64,000 nucleotides of DNA, taken from Microbacterium oryzae (GTDB lineage: Bacteria; Actinomycetota; Actinomycetes; Actinomycetales; Microbacteriaceae). The notes beneath the pieces are model-generated. The model worked only from the letters and a program-made list of their open reading frames with translations. It did no database searches and had not been told where the DNA came from. The stretch lies in assembly GCF_009735645.1 (NCBI RefSeq), contig NZ_CP032550.1, positions 2,542,001-2,606,000 of the forward strand. Direction: 5' to 3'. This document shows, in pieces, positions 16,695 to 24,698 of this stretch (its first letter is position 1; every line of letters starts with the position of its first letter). Made by a program: the position numbers and the translations under genes.

Positions 16695-17368
16695 GCGAGG
16701 AGCGCGGCCGTGCGCGGTCCGAGCCCGAGGGCCGCGGCCGCGCGGAGCTGCGCGAGCGTGTCGACGTCGCGCCGCAGCGTCGAGCCCGACCCGACGTCCA
16801 GGTCGACGTGCGCGAGGGCGCGGTGCCGTGCGGCCGAGCCCTCGCCGAACGCCGGTTCGAGCGCGACGGCGGGGAGCGCCGTGATGAGCGTCGACCCGGT
16901 GCCCTCGGCGTCGGCGACGAGCCCGCGCGGCACGGCCTCGGCGAGGGCGAGCGCCGCGTCGAGATCGGATGGCCGCAGCGCCGGCAGATCGCCCAGCAGC
17001 ACCGCGCGCGGACGGCGCGGGTCGAGCGTCGCGAGTCCCGCGCGGATGGCCGGCGCGAGACCCCTCGGCGCGCTTTCAGCGACGAAGCGCAGCACCGGAG
17101 ATTCCGCGAGCCCCGGATCCGCCGGCGCCTTCCGGTCCGGCTCACGCGGGATCTCCGGCGCTCGGGCCTCGAGGTCCGGCCAGGGGCCATCCGCCGTCAC
17201 CACGACCACCTCGGCGACGCGCGTCGACCGGGCCACCGCCGCGACGGTGTCGCGGGCGATCGCGCGGGCCAGCGCGACGCGGTCGACGCCGGGCACCGCG
17301 AGGCGCGACTTCCCGACTGCCGCAGGCTTCACGGGGATGACGACGTGCCATCCCGCCGCCGCCGTCAC
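16610..17368 (-). CDS. cofC: 2-phospho-L-lactate / phosphoenolpyruvate guanylyltransferase (CofC/FbiD)
   Basis: 252 residues from a GTG. It activates 2-phospholactate or PEP with GTP to supply the side chain of coenzyme F420-0. WHVVIPVKPAAVGKSRLAVPG (residues 7-27) is the nucleotide-binding signature of this MobA-like fold, followed by EVVVVTADG, GLAPAIRAGLATL and AVLLGDLPALRP. The GTG overlaps the stop of the fgd gene, coupling it to the F420 operon. The product is slightly long; the C-terminal residues overlap the end of the DUF2786 gene on the other strand. Confidence 0.88.
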   Translation of the reverse strand: MTAAAGWHVVIPVKPAAVGKSRLAVPGVDRVALARAIARDTVAAVARSTRVAEVVVVTADGPWPDLEARAPEIPREPDRKAPADPGLAESPVLRFVAESAPRGLAPAIRAGLATLDPRRPRAVLLGDLPALRPSDLDAALALAEAVPRGLVADAEGTGSTLITALPAVALEPAFGEGSAARHRALAHVDLDVGSGSTLRRDVDTLAQLRAAAALGLGPRTAALLAHPCGRDLRSLIAASPVFACRPERCPET

Positions 17369-18378
17369 GCGCCGTATTCGGCGCGCAGCCGCGGCAGGAC
17401 CTCCGTGCCGTACAGACGCAGGAACGCCTCCTGGTCGTGGCCGGGGTCGTGGAACACGAGGTGGCGGAACCCGAGATCGACGTACCCGCGGATGGCGGCG
17501 AGGTGCTCCTCGACGTCGTCCGACACGATGAAGCGCGACGCCGCGCGCTCGATCGGCAGAGCATCGGCGAGGCGCTGCATCTCGCGGGGGTCGTCGACGC
17601 CGGTCTTCTCATCGGGGCTCAGCGCGAGCGGCGCCCAGAAGCGCGTGTTCTCGAGGGCCTGCGCGCGGTCGGGGCGGAACGAGACCTTGACCTCCAGGAG
17701 GGTGTCGACGTCGTCGCGGGTGCGCCCGGCCTTCGCGAGCCCCTCCTCGAACGCGGGCAGGAGCTTGTCGGCGTAGAGCGCGGGGTCCTTGCCGCTCGTG
17801 GTGATGTATCCGTCGGCCATGCGGCCGGCGAGGCGGGTGGCGGCGGGCCCGGAGGCGCCGATGTAGATCGGCACGAGCTGGTCGGAGCGGTCGTAGATGG
17901 TCGCGTTCTGCACCGAGTAGTACGTGCCGTCGAAGGTGACGCGCTCGTCGGTCCACAGACGGCGGATGAGGGTGATGGCCTCCTTCATCCGCTGGAAGCG
18001 CTCGGGCGGCTCCGGCCATTCGAGCCCGAGCGTCACCTCGTTGAGCGCTTCGCCCGTGCCCACGCCGAGGATCATGCGCCCGGGGTGCATGGCGCCGAGC
18101 GTCGCGAACGCCTGCGCGACGACGCCCGGGTGATAGCGGAAGGTGGGCGTCAGCACCGACGTGCCCAGCAGCACGCGCGACGTGCGCTCGGCCGCCGCGC
18201 CGAGCCACGGAAGCGCGGCCGGAGCGTGACCGCCGTCGTGCCGCCAGGGCTGCAGGTGGTCGCTGAGGAAGACCGAGTCGAAGCCGACCTCCTCGGCGAG
18301 GACCGCGAAGTCCAGCAGCTCGCGCGGGCCGAACTGCTCCGACGATGCCTTGTATCCGAACCGGAACGGGATGGTCAT
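17365..18378 (-). CDS. fgd: F420-dependent glucose-6-phosphate dehydrogenase
   Basis: 337 residues, nearly identical in length to mycobacterial Fgd1 (336). It oxidises glucose-6-phosphate to 6-phosphogluconolactone and provides reduced F420H2. The active-site segment FLSDHLQPWRHDGGHAP has the His and Trp equivalent to His40 and Trp44 of Fgd1, and VGTGEALNE carries the catalytic Glu near 109. TTSGKDPALY and ASRFIVSDDVEEH hold candidate phosphate-binding Lys and Arg. The start ATG overlaps the upstream flavoprotein stop and its stop overlaps cofC. Confidence 0.92.
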   Translation of the reverse strand: MTIPFRFGYKASSEQFGPRELLDFAVLAEEVGFDSVFLSDHLQPWRHDGGHAPAALPWLGAAAERTSRVLLGTSVLTPTFRYHPGVVAQAFATLGAMHPGRMILGVGTGEALNEVTLGLEWPEPPERFQRMKEAITLIRRLWTDERVTFDGTYYSVQNATIYDRSDQLVPIYIGASGPAATRLAGRMADGYITTSGKDPALYADKLLPAFEEGLAKAGRTRDDVDTLLEVKVSFRPDRAQALENTRFWAPLALSPDEKTGVDDPREMQRLADALPIERAASRFIVSDDVEEHLAAIRGYVDLGFRHLVFHDPGHDQEAFLRLYGTEVLPRLRAEYGA

Positions 18379-19964
18379 GGCTGGGCTCCTTCGTGCACGA
18401 GCGCGGGCAGGGGATCGAGTTCGCGGGCGACGCGGGCGAGGCGCTCGCGGAAGGCCGCGACGGTGCCGGGCCAGAGGAGGGTGAGGCGGCCGCTCCGGGC
18501 GTCGACGTACCAGTTGTCGCAGCCGCCGGCGATCCACGGCGTGCGGGCCGAGCGCTCCACGATCTCGCGCGTGTAGGCGGCCTCGGCCTCCGCGGTCACC
18601 CGCACGTCGCGCCCGCCGAGGATGCGCGCGGCGGTGAACGCGGCCTGCTCCTCGAGGATGAGGACGGCGGAGCTGTGCCCGAGAGCGGCATTCGGGCCGC
18701 CGAGGATGAAGAGATTCGGGAAGCCGTGCACGAGCGTCGACCCGACCGAGGTCATTCCGTCGGCCCAGTGCTCGTCGAGCGTCCGCCCGTGCTCGCCGGT
18801 CACGAGCGGCGCATACGGCTGCCGAGTCGAGGCGAAGCCCGTCGCGAGGACCACGACGTCGGCGGCGTGACGCGTTCCGTCGGCCGCGATCAGCTCGTCG
18901 CCCTCGACGGCCGCGAGAGCGGATGGCACGAGTCGGACCGCGGGCGAGGCGACGGCCGGGTAGAACGCATCGCTCAGCAGCACGCGCTTGCAGCCGAAGG
19001 CGTAGTCGGGGGTGAGTGCGTCGCGCAGCGCGGGATCGGAGACCTGCGTGGCGAGATGCGCGCGCGCCACTGCCTCCGCGGCGGCAGCGGCCGCCGCATC
19101 GCCGGACCGGGAGGCGAAGCGCGCCTCGCCCTCGGCGTGCAGCTCGTCGCGGAGGCGTGCCGCCGCCGCCGGGTCGTGCAGCGCGTCGATCTCCTGCGGC
19201 GTGTACGCGCGATCGCCCTTGGGCACGATCCAGGCGGGGGTCCGCTGGAACAGCGTGACCTCCGCGCCCGCCTGGACGAGGGCGGGCACGAGCTGGACCG
19301 CGCTCGCGCCGGTGCCGACGACGGCGACGCGGCGCCCGGCGACGTCCGCGTCGTGGTTCCACCGTGCCGAGTGGAAGATCGGGCCCGGGAACGCCTCCAG
19401 GCCGGGCACCTCGGGGATCCGAGGCTCCGTCAGCCGCCCGCACGCGAGGATCAGGTGCCGCGCGCGAACCACCGCGGGACAGTTCGCAGGAGATCGACTG
19501 CCCTCGACGCCGAGAGACCGCTTCCCGGCAGCCCCGGCGCCTGGATCTCCTGCGGTGTGTCCGGCTCGGACTTCGATGATCCAGCCCTCGCCATCCCACC
19601 GTGCCCCGGCGAGCGCGGTCTTCAGCCGCAGCTGCCGGTCGAGGCCCTCGTCGCGGACGACGCCCTCGAGGTAGGCGCGGATCTCGGCGCCCGGAGCGAA
19701 GACGCGCGACCATGCGGGCGACGGATGGCCGGAGAGCGCGTAGAGGTGGGAGGGCACGTCGCACGCGACGCCGGGATAGGTGTTGTCGCGCCAGGTGCCG
19801 CCGACCGACGCGCCGCGTTCCAGCATCACGAAGTCGTCGTCTCCCGCCGCACGCAGGGCGAGCGCGGCCGCGATCCCCGCGAACCCGGCGCCGACGATGA
19901 CGGTGCCGACCTCGCCCGTGCCGACCTCGCCCGTGCCGGTCGCGCCTCCGCCGGTCGTGGTCAT
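18375..19964 (-). CDS. flavin-containing monooxygenase (Baeyer-Villiger type)
   Basis: 529 residues. There are two Rossmann motifs, VIVGAGFAGIAAAL (FAD, about residue 22) and VAVVGTGASAVQLVPAL (NADPH). Between them FPGPIFHSARWNHD fits the Baeyer-Villiger fingerprint FxGxxxHxxxW. GGTWRDNTYPGVACDVPSHLY is the usual flavin-pocket segment. Class B monooxygenases use FAD and NADPH to oxygenate ketones or heteroatoms; the substrate is unknown. Two oddities: the N-terminus contains a 15-bp tandem repeat (19903-19939, peptide GEVGTGEVGT), and residues 137-160 are an insertion that coincides with a palindromic DNA element. It is coupled by 4-nt overlaps to fbiC and fgd. Confidence 0.88.
   Translation of the reverse strand: MTTTGGGATGTGEVGTGEVGTVIVGAGFAGIAAALALRAAGDDDFVMLERGASVGGTWRDNTYPGVACDVPSHLYALSGHPSPAWSRVFAPGAEIRAYLEGVVRDEGLDRQLRLKTALAGARWDGEGWIIEVRAGHTAGDPGAGAAGKRSLGVEGSRSPANCPAVVRARHLILACGRLTEPRIPEVPGLEAFPGPIFHSARWNHDADVAGRRVAVVGTGASAVQLVPALVQAGAEVTLFQRTPAWIVPKGDRAYTPQEIDALHDPAAAARLRDELHAEGEARFASRSGDAAAAAAAEAVARAHLATQVSDPALRDALTPDYAFGCKRVLLSDAFYPAVASPAVRLVPSALAAVEGDELIAADGTRHAADVVVLATGFASTRQPYAPLVTGEHGRTLDEHWADGMTSVGSTLVHGFPNLFILGGPNAALGHSSAVLILEEQAAFTAARILGGRDVRVTAEAEAAYTREIVERSARTPWIAGGCDNWYVDARSGRLTLLWPGTVAAFRERLARVARELDPLPALVHEGAQP
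19485..19554. repeat. 70-bp palindromic element inside the monooxygenase gene
   Basis: Perfect 11-bp inverted repeat CGCAGGAGATC (19485-19495) / GATCTCCTGCG (19544-19554) with a 48-bp spacer, located in codons for residues 137-160, a Gly/Ser/Arg loop just before VRARHLILACG where relatives are usually shorter. Length and layout resemble the element in hemG, but the arm sequence differs. Confidence 0.5.
19903..19939. repeat. 15-bp tandem repeat, about 2.5 copies
   Basis: GTGCCGACCTCGCCC occurs twice in direct succession followed by a partial third copy, encoding the N-terminal TGTGEVGTGEVGT of the monooxygenase. Typical of replication slippage in a tolerant region. Confidence 0.7.
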
Positions 19965-22324
19965 CCGTCGCCCCGCGGGACGTCGCCGTACGTCGTCGTC
20001 CGCTGCCGGAAGGGCCGGAAGAGCCGTCGCGCGATGCCGCGCGCGGTCTCCACGGGCAGCTCCAGGCCCGTCTCGACGCCCGCGCGGGGGCCGACCCGGC
20101 CATCCCGCAGCGTGCCGCCGAGGTCGTCGCCGCCCGCGCGCAGGAGATCGGCGGAGAGCTCGAGACCGTGCCGCGTCCACGGGATCTGCACGTGCGGGAT
20201 GGCGCCCGACAGCATGAGGCGCGCGACCGCGACCATCGCGCGGTGCTCGTCCGCCGGGCTGCGGCCCGCGACGAGCGGCACGCCCCAGCCGGGCATCGGA
20301 ATCGGCACGAACTCCGTGAAGCCGCCCGTCTCGGCCTGGATCGCGAGCAGCCTCCGCAGGTGCGCGACCCGCTCCGCCGCCGTCTCGACGTGCCCGTAGA
20401 ACAGCACCGACGTCGAGCGGAACCCGGCCCGATGCGCGGCGGTGATCGTCTCGATCCAGCGGTCGACCTCGAGGTCGCCCGGCGCGACCTCTCGGCGCAC
20501 CCGCTCGCTCAGCACCTTCACGCCCGTGCCCGGCACGGTGTCGACGCCCGCCTCGCGCAGCGCCGCCAGCGCGCCCGCGAGTCCGAGGCCGGTGCGGTCG
20601 GCGAGGTCGGCGACGTCCTGCGGACGGAACGCGTGCAGATGGATGGCCGGGGCCGCGCGCTTCACGGCTCGCGCGATGTCGAGGTAGGCGTCGGGCGCCT
20701 CGGACGGCGCCACCACGCCCTGCACGCAGATCTCGGTGAGGCCGAGGTCCACGGCATCTCGCGCCATGGCCTCGAGGAGGGCGAGGTCGTACTCGTCGTC
20801 CGCGCTCCCGCCCGCGGCTCGAAATCCGGTGCCGGCGATGTTCCGGTTCGCCACGACGCTGACGGTCTCGCCGACGGTGTACCGGCGCACGTCGTCCGCG
20901 GTCTGCGCGAGCGCGTCGAGCTCGTCGCCGGTGGCCGCCAGCAGCCGCTCCCACTCGGCGTCGTCGAGCGACGCGGGATCCTGTGCGGCGCGCTCGATGA
21001 CCGCCGCGATGAGACCGCCGGGTGCCGACAGGGTGACGCCCGGGTCGACGGCGGGAACCGCGGCCGCCCCGGAAGGCGCCCGTCCCTCGGGGCGCAGCAC
21101 CGCGCCATCCGCCCCGTGCCGCGCGAGCCCGTCGTCGCCGGCGAGGGCCCGCGTCGCATCGCGGATGGCCGGGTCGAGCCACGCGTCGTCGCGCACGTAC
21201 TCCGGGTGCGCGGTGAGGCGCTCGCGGAGGGTGAAGCCGAGGTCTGCCGTCCGCGCGGCGAGGTCGTCGACGTGCGGCCAGGGGCGCTCGGGGTTCACGT
21301 GATCGGCGGTGAGCGGCGAGACGCCGCCCCAGTCGTCGGCGCCCGCGCGCAGCAGCAGCGCGAACTCCTGCGGGTCGGAGAGGTTCGGGGGCACCTGCAC
21401 GCGCATGCGCGGGCCGAGCACGAGGCGCGTGACGGCGACCGCCGACGCGTGCTCGTGCAGCGCGGCGTCGGGGGCGTCCTGCATCGCGGTCCGCGGCTTG
21501 GCGCGGAAGTTCTGGACGATGACCTCCTGGATGTGCCCGTGCCGGTCGTGCGCATCGCGCAGCGCGATCATCGACTCGGCGCGGTCGCGGAGGCTCTCGC
21601 CGATCCCCACGAGGATGCCCGACGTGAACGGGATGCGCGCGCGGCCCGCGTTCTCGAGCAGCTCGAGCCGCACCGCCGGGTCCTTGTCGGGCGAGAGGTG
21701 GTGCACGCGGCCGGGCTCGGTGAAGAGCGTGCGCGAGGTCGTCTCCAGCATGACGCCCATCGACGGGGCGGATGGTCGCAGCGCGGCGAGCTCGTCCGGT
21801 CTCATCACACCGGGGTTGAGATGGGGGAGGAGCCCGGTCTCGTCGACGATGAGCCGCGCCATCGCGCCGACGTACTCGAGAGTGGAGGCGTAGCCGTGGA
21901 CATCGAGCCATGCGCGGGCCTCGGGCCAGCGGTCCTCCGGCCGGTCGCCGAGCGTGAGGAGCGCCTCCTTGCAGCCGAGCGCCTGCCCCTGCCGTGCGAC
22001 GGCGAGCACCTGCTCCGGCGACATGTACGCGGGCTTGGCCTTCTTGAGGAGCTGGTTCGGAGTGTCCACGAAGACGCAGTAGTGGCACCGATCGCGGCAC
22101 AGGGTGGTCAGCGGGATGAACACCTTGCGCGAGTAGGTGATGACGCCGGGGCGCCCGGCGAGGGCGAGCCCCTCGTCCCGCGTGCGGGCGGCGAGATCGA
22201 GCACGCGCTCCCGGTCGGGGCCGTCGGCCTCGAGGAGCGCGAGCGCGTCGTCGACGTTCAGCCGCTCGCCAGCCTCGGCGCGCTGCAGGGCGGACTCGAC
22301 GGCGGTCGCGCTGAGCAGGGTCAC
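19961..22324 (-). CDS. fbiC: FbiC-type FO synthase (CofG-CofH fusion) with degenerate CofH half
   Basis: 787 residues. FbiC normally joins two radical-SAM domains that make FO, the deazaflavin core of F420, from tyrosine and 5-amino-6-ribitylaminouracil. The CofG half is intact: CRDRCHYC gives Cys76, Cys80 and Cys83, with VFIPLTTLCRD before it. The CofH half aligns well (NRNI at about 493, EICVQG, IHLHAFRPQD, FYGHVETAAERVAHLR, TGGFTEFVPIP, RQRTTTYGDVP), but the CxxxCxxC segment expected after NRNI is replaced by a shorter AGTGFRAAGGSADDEYDL without cysteine. The GTG at 22324 is chosen because GAGACT lies 6 nt upstream and the start at 22387 would overlap the divergent gene; ATG 22387 is an alternative. 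It is first in the fbiC-monooxygenase-fgd-cofC unit. Confidence 0.88.
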   Translation of the reverse strand: MTLLSATAVESALQRAEAGERLNVDDALALLEADGPDRERVLDLAARTRDEGLALAGRPGVITYSRKVFIPLTTLCRDRCHYCVFVDTPNQLLKKAKPAYMSPEQVLAVARQGQALGCKEALLTLGDRPEDRWPEARAWLDVHGYASTLEYVGAMARLIVDETGLLPHLNPGVMRPDELAALRPSAPSMGVMLETTSRTLFTEPGRVHHLSPDKDPAVRLELLENAGRARIPFTSGILVGIGESLRDRAESMIALRDAHDRHGHIQEVIVQNFRAKPRTAMQDAPDAALHEHASAVAVTRLVLGPRMRVQVPPNLSDPQEFALLLRAGADDWGGVSPLTADHVNPERPWPHVDDLAARTADLGFTLRERLTAHPEYVRDDAWLDPAIRDATRALAGDDGLARHGADGAVLRPEGRAPSGAAAVPAVDPGVTLSAPGGLIAAVIERAAQDPASLDDAEWERLLAATGDELDALAQTADDVRRYTVGETVSVVANRNIAGTGFRAAGGSADDEYDLALLEAMARDAVDLGLTEICVQGVVAPSEAPDAYLDIARAVKRAAPAIHLHAFRPQDVADLADRTGLGLAGALAALREAGVDTVPGTGVKVLSERVRREVAPGDLEVDRWIETITAAHRAGFRSTSVLFYGHVETAAERVAHLRRLLAIQAETGGFTEFVPIPMPGWGVPLVAGRSPADEHRAMVAVARLMLSGAIPHVQIPWTRHGLELSADLLRAGGDDLGGTLRDGRVGPRAGVETGLELPVETARGIARRLFRPFRQRTTTYGDVPRGDG

Positions 22325-22385
22325 CGCCCCAGTCTCGCACCGCGAGGGCCCCCGGGCGCGGCGCGGCGCTGGCAGGATGGTCGTC

Positions 22386-22829
22386 ATGGTGACGCTGCTC
22401 CTCGATCACGCGCAGCTCGAGATCGGGCTCTCGCCCCTCGAACGCGCCCTCGCCTTCCGTCGGGAGAGCATCCGCATCGCGCGCGCATCGATCGCGAAGG
22501 TCCAGCTGACCGGCGATCCGTGGACCTGGCTCCGCGGCGCGCGCGCTCGCGGGACGCTCGTCCCCGGCACCGTCGCGCTCGGCACGTGGCGCCTGGCCGA
22601 CGGCGACGACTTCGTCGCGGTCCGCGGGCGGCGCCTGCCGGGCGTCGTCATCGACCTGGATGGCACGGGCGAGTTCCAGCGTCTCGTGCTGTCGACGCGG
22701 CACGGCCTCGCGCTCACGCGCGCGCTGCGCCTCGACCTCGATGCGGCCGCCGAAGCGGTGGAGCTCGGGACTCAGTCCCTCAAGACGCCGCAGCCCGCAC
22801 CGCGGCCGGTGCCCCGCCCCGCGATCTGA
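22386..22829 (+). CDS. conserved hypothetical protein, PH-like
   Basis: 147 residues. IARASIAKVQLTGDPWTWLRGAR, GTVALGTWRLADGDDFVAVRGRRLPGVVIDL and RLVLSTRHG look like the strand-rich pattern of small bacterial PH-like domains, but I cannot name the family with certainty. The C-terminus is Pro-rich. CAGGAT lies 7 nt before the ATG. It stands alone between the F420 operon and the importer; its last 50 bp overlap the convergent ATPase gene. Confidence 0.7.
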   Translation: MVTLLLDHAQLEIGLSPLERALAFRRESIRIARASIAKVQLTGDPWTWLRGARARGTLVPGTVALGTWRLADGDDFVAVRGRRLPGVVIDLDGTGEFQRLVLSTRHGLALTRALRLDLDAAAEAVELGTQSLKTPQPAPRPVPRPAI

Positions 22830-23592
22830 GCGCTCCGGGACGGAATGCCACAAGGAGGCCTCCCGCCTCGTCGCACACGACATCGGCGCGCACGCCGTAC
22901 ACCTGGGCGATGAGCTCGGAGGTGAGAACATCGGCCGGGGCGCCGCCCGCGACCACCCGCCCGCGGTCGAGCACGACGAGATGATCGCAGAACATCGCCG
23001 CGAGATTGAGATCATGAAGGGCGATGACGGCGGTGACCGGGAGGTCGGCGATCAGGCGCAGGATCTCGAGCTGATGGCGGATGTCGAGGTGGTTCGTGGG
23101 CTCGTCGAGGAGGATCTCCCGGGGCTCCTGCGCGAGGGCCCGGGCGATCTGCGCCCTCTGGCGCTCGCCGCCGGAGAGGGTGTGCCAGAGACGGTCCGCC
23201 TTGCCCGCGAGCCCCGCGTGCCGCAGCGCGGCTTCCACCGCGCGGTCGTCGGCGGCGCTGTCGAGCCCGAACGGCGAGCGGTAAGGCGTCCGGCCCAGGC
23301 GCACCACGTCGCGGACGACAAGGTCGACGTCGGTGTCCGCATGCTGCGTGACGGTCGCGACGGTGCGGGCGAGGTCGCGACGGCGCAGCGTTCTGAGGTC
23401 TGCGCCGTCCAGGAGCACGGTGCCGGATTCGGGTCGCGCCACACCCTGCAGGAGGCGCAGGAGCGAGGACTTGCCGGAGCCGTTCGGCCCGAGCAGCCCG
23501 ACGGTGTCTCCCGGCTGTGGATGGAGGGTGACCTCGTCCACGACGAGCACGCCGCCGCGTCGCCACGAGACCCGATCCGCCTGCAGCGTCAT
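22780..23592 (-). CDS. FecE/HmuV-type ABC transporter ATP-binding protein
   Basis: 270 residues. Walker A GPNGSGKSS, signature LSGGERQRAQIARALAQ, Walker B ILLDEPTNHLD and the switch His in IALHDLNLAAMFCDH are all present, so the ATPase is complete. Sequence style (TLRRRDLARTVATVTQHAD) is that of the iron-siderophore/haem/cobalamin importer class. It is coupled to the permease gene by a 4-nt overlap and powers the transporter encoded by the next two genes. Confidence 0.93.
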   Translation of the reverse strand: MTLQADRVSWRRGGVLVVDEVTLHPQPGDTVGLLGPNGSGKSSLLRLLQGVARPESGTVLLDGADLRTLRRRDLARTVATVTQHADTDVDLVVRDVVRLGRTPYRSPFGLDSAADDRAVEAALRHAGLAGKADRLWHTLSGGERQRAQIARALAQEPREILLDEPTNHLDIRHQLEILRLIADLPVTAVIALHDLNLAAMFCDHLVVLDRGRVVAGGAPADVLTSELIAQVYGVRADVVCDEAGGLLVAFRPGALRSRGGAPAAVRAAAS

Positions 23593-24698
23593 GCGCGACC
23601 CCGCTGCCGGACGAGGAGCAGCACGAAGACGGGGACGCCGACGATCGCCGTCGCGACGCCCACGGGGAGGGGCGTGGGCGCGAAGGCGACGCGAGCGGCC
23701 GCGTCCACCCACACCATGAACACGGCGCCGAGGACGACCGTGGCCGGCAGCACCCGCGAGTGGCGCTGGCCGACGAGCATGCGGGAGGCGTGCGGCAGCA
23801 CCAGGCCGACGAACCCGATCGCGCCCGCGACGCTCACGAGCGTCGCGGTGAGGAGCGCGGTGAGGGTGAGCAGCAGGAAGCGGGTGCGCGCGACGTGGAT
23901 GCCGAGCGACGCGGCCACATCCTCGCCGAAGGCAAACGCGTCGAGCGACCGGGCGGAGCCGAGGCCGAGGGCTGTCCCCGCGACCACGACGGCCGCGCAG
24001 AGGGCCACATCGTCCCAGCGCATGCCCTCGAGCGAGCCGAGCAGCCAGAACATCACGCCGCGCGTCTCGTCGGAGTCGGCGAACGCGAAGATCACCAGCG
24101 ACGTGAGGGCGCTGAAGAGCTGCGTCCCGGCGACGCCGGCGAGGATGATGCCGGAGGTGCCGCCGCTGGTGTACCGAGCCAGCACCACCACGAGGCCGAA
24201 GGCGATCAGGGCACCCGCGAACGCACCGCCCGAGAGCCCGAGTGCTCCGCCGGAGACGCCGAGCACGCCGACGAGCACGGCACCGGTGGAGGCGCCCGAG
24301 GACACTCCCAGCACATAGGGGTCCGACAGCGGGTTGCGCGTCAGCGACTGCAGGATCGCGCCGCACAGTCCGAGCCCGGCGCCAGATGCGGCGGCGACGA
24401 GCGCACGGGGCAGGCGCTCCTCCCACACGATCGCGTCCTCCGACACCCGCACGGGGGTCTGCGCGAGACCGAGGTGGTTGAGCAGGATGTCGCGCACATT
24501 CACGAGAGACACATCCGCGGGGCCGAGGGTCACGGCGACTCCGACCGAGAGCAGCAGCGCCAGCGCGCCGGCCGCGATGAGCGCGAGACCCAGCGCGAGA
24601 CGGGCAGGAGTCGAGCGGCGGCGGGGAGCCGGAGTCTCGACCGGCGTCGTGGTGGCCTCGGAGCGCTCGGTGTGCTCGATCGTCACCGACACCGTCAT
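23589..24698 (-). CDS. FecCD-family ABC transporter permease
   Basis: 369 residues with a roughly 35-residue cytoplasmic N-terminus and about ten membrane helices. RLPRALVAAASGAGLGLCGAILQ and QSLTRNPLSDPYVLGVSSGA are the defining FecCD/BtuC segments, and GAIGFVGLVLPHASRMLVG contains the ATPase-contacting loop. One permease gene is present, so it probably works as a homodimer. Genes for the binding protein and ATPase flank it with 4-nt overlaps. Confidence 0.94.
   Translation of the reverse strand: MTVSVTIEHTERSEATTTPVETPAPRRRSTPARLALGLALIAAGALALLLSVGVAVTLGPADVSLVNVRDILLNHLGLAQTPVRVSEDAIVWEERLPRALVAAASGAGLGLCGAILQSLTRNPLSDPYVLGVSSGASTGAVLVGVLGVSGGALGLSGGAFAGALIAFGLVVVLARYTSGGTSGIILAGVAGTQLFSALTSLVIFAFADSDETRGVMFWLLGSLEGMRWDDVALCAAVVVAGTALGLGSARSLDAFAFGEDVAASLGIHVARTRFLLLTLTALLTATLVSVAGAIGFVGLVLPHASRMLVGQRHSRVLPATVVLGAVFMVWVDAAARVAFAPTPLPVGVATAIVGVPVFVLLLVRQRGRA

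Noticed and set aside
18375-23015. Very long open frame on the minus strand (1546 codons)
   Set aside because: Only its last 529 codons are the monooxygenase; the rest is an Arg/Ala/Pro-rich shadow of fbiC and the neighbouring genes caused by high GC.
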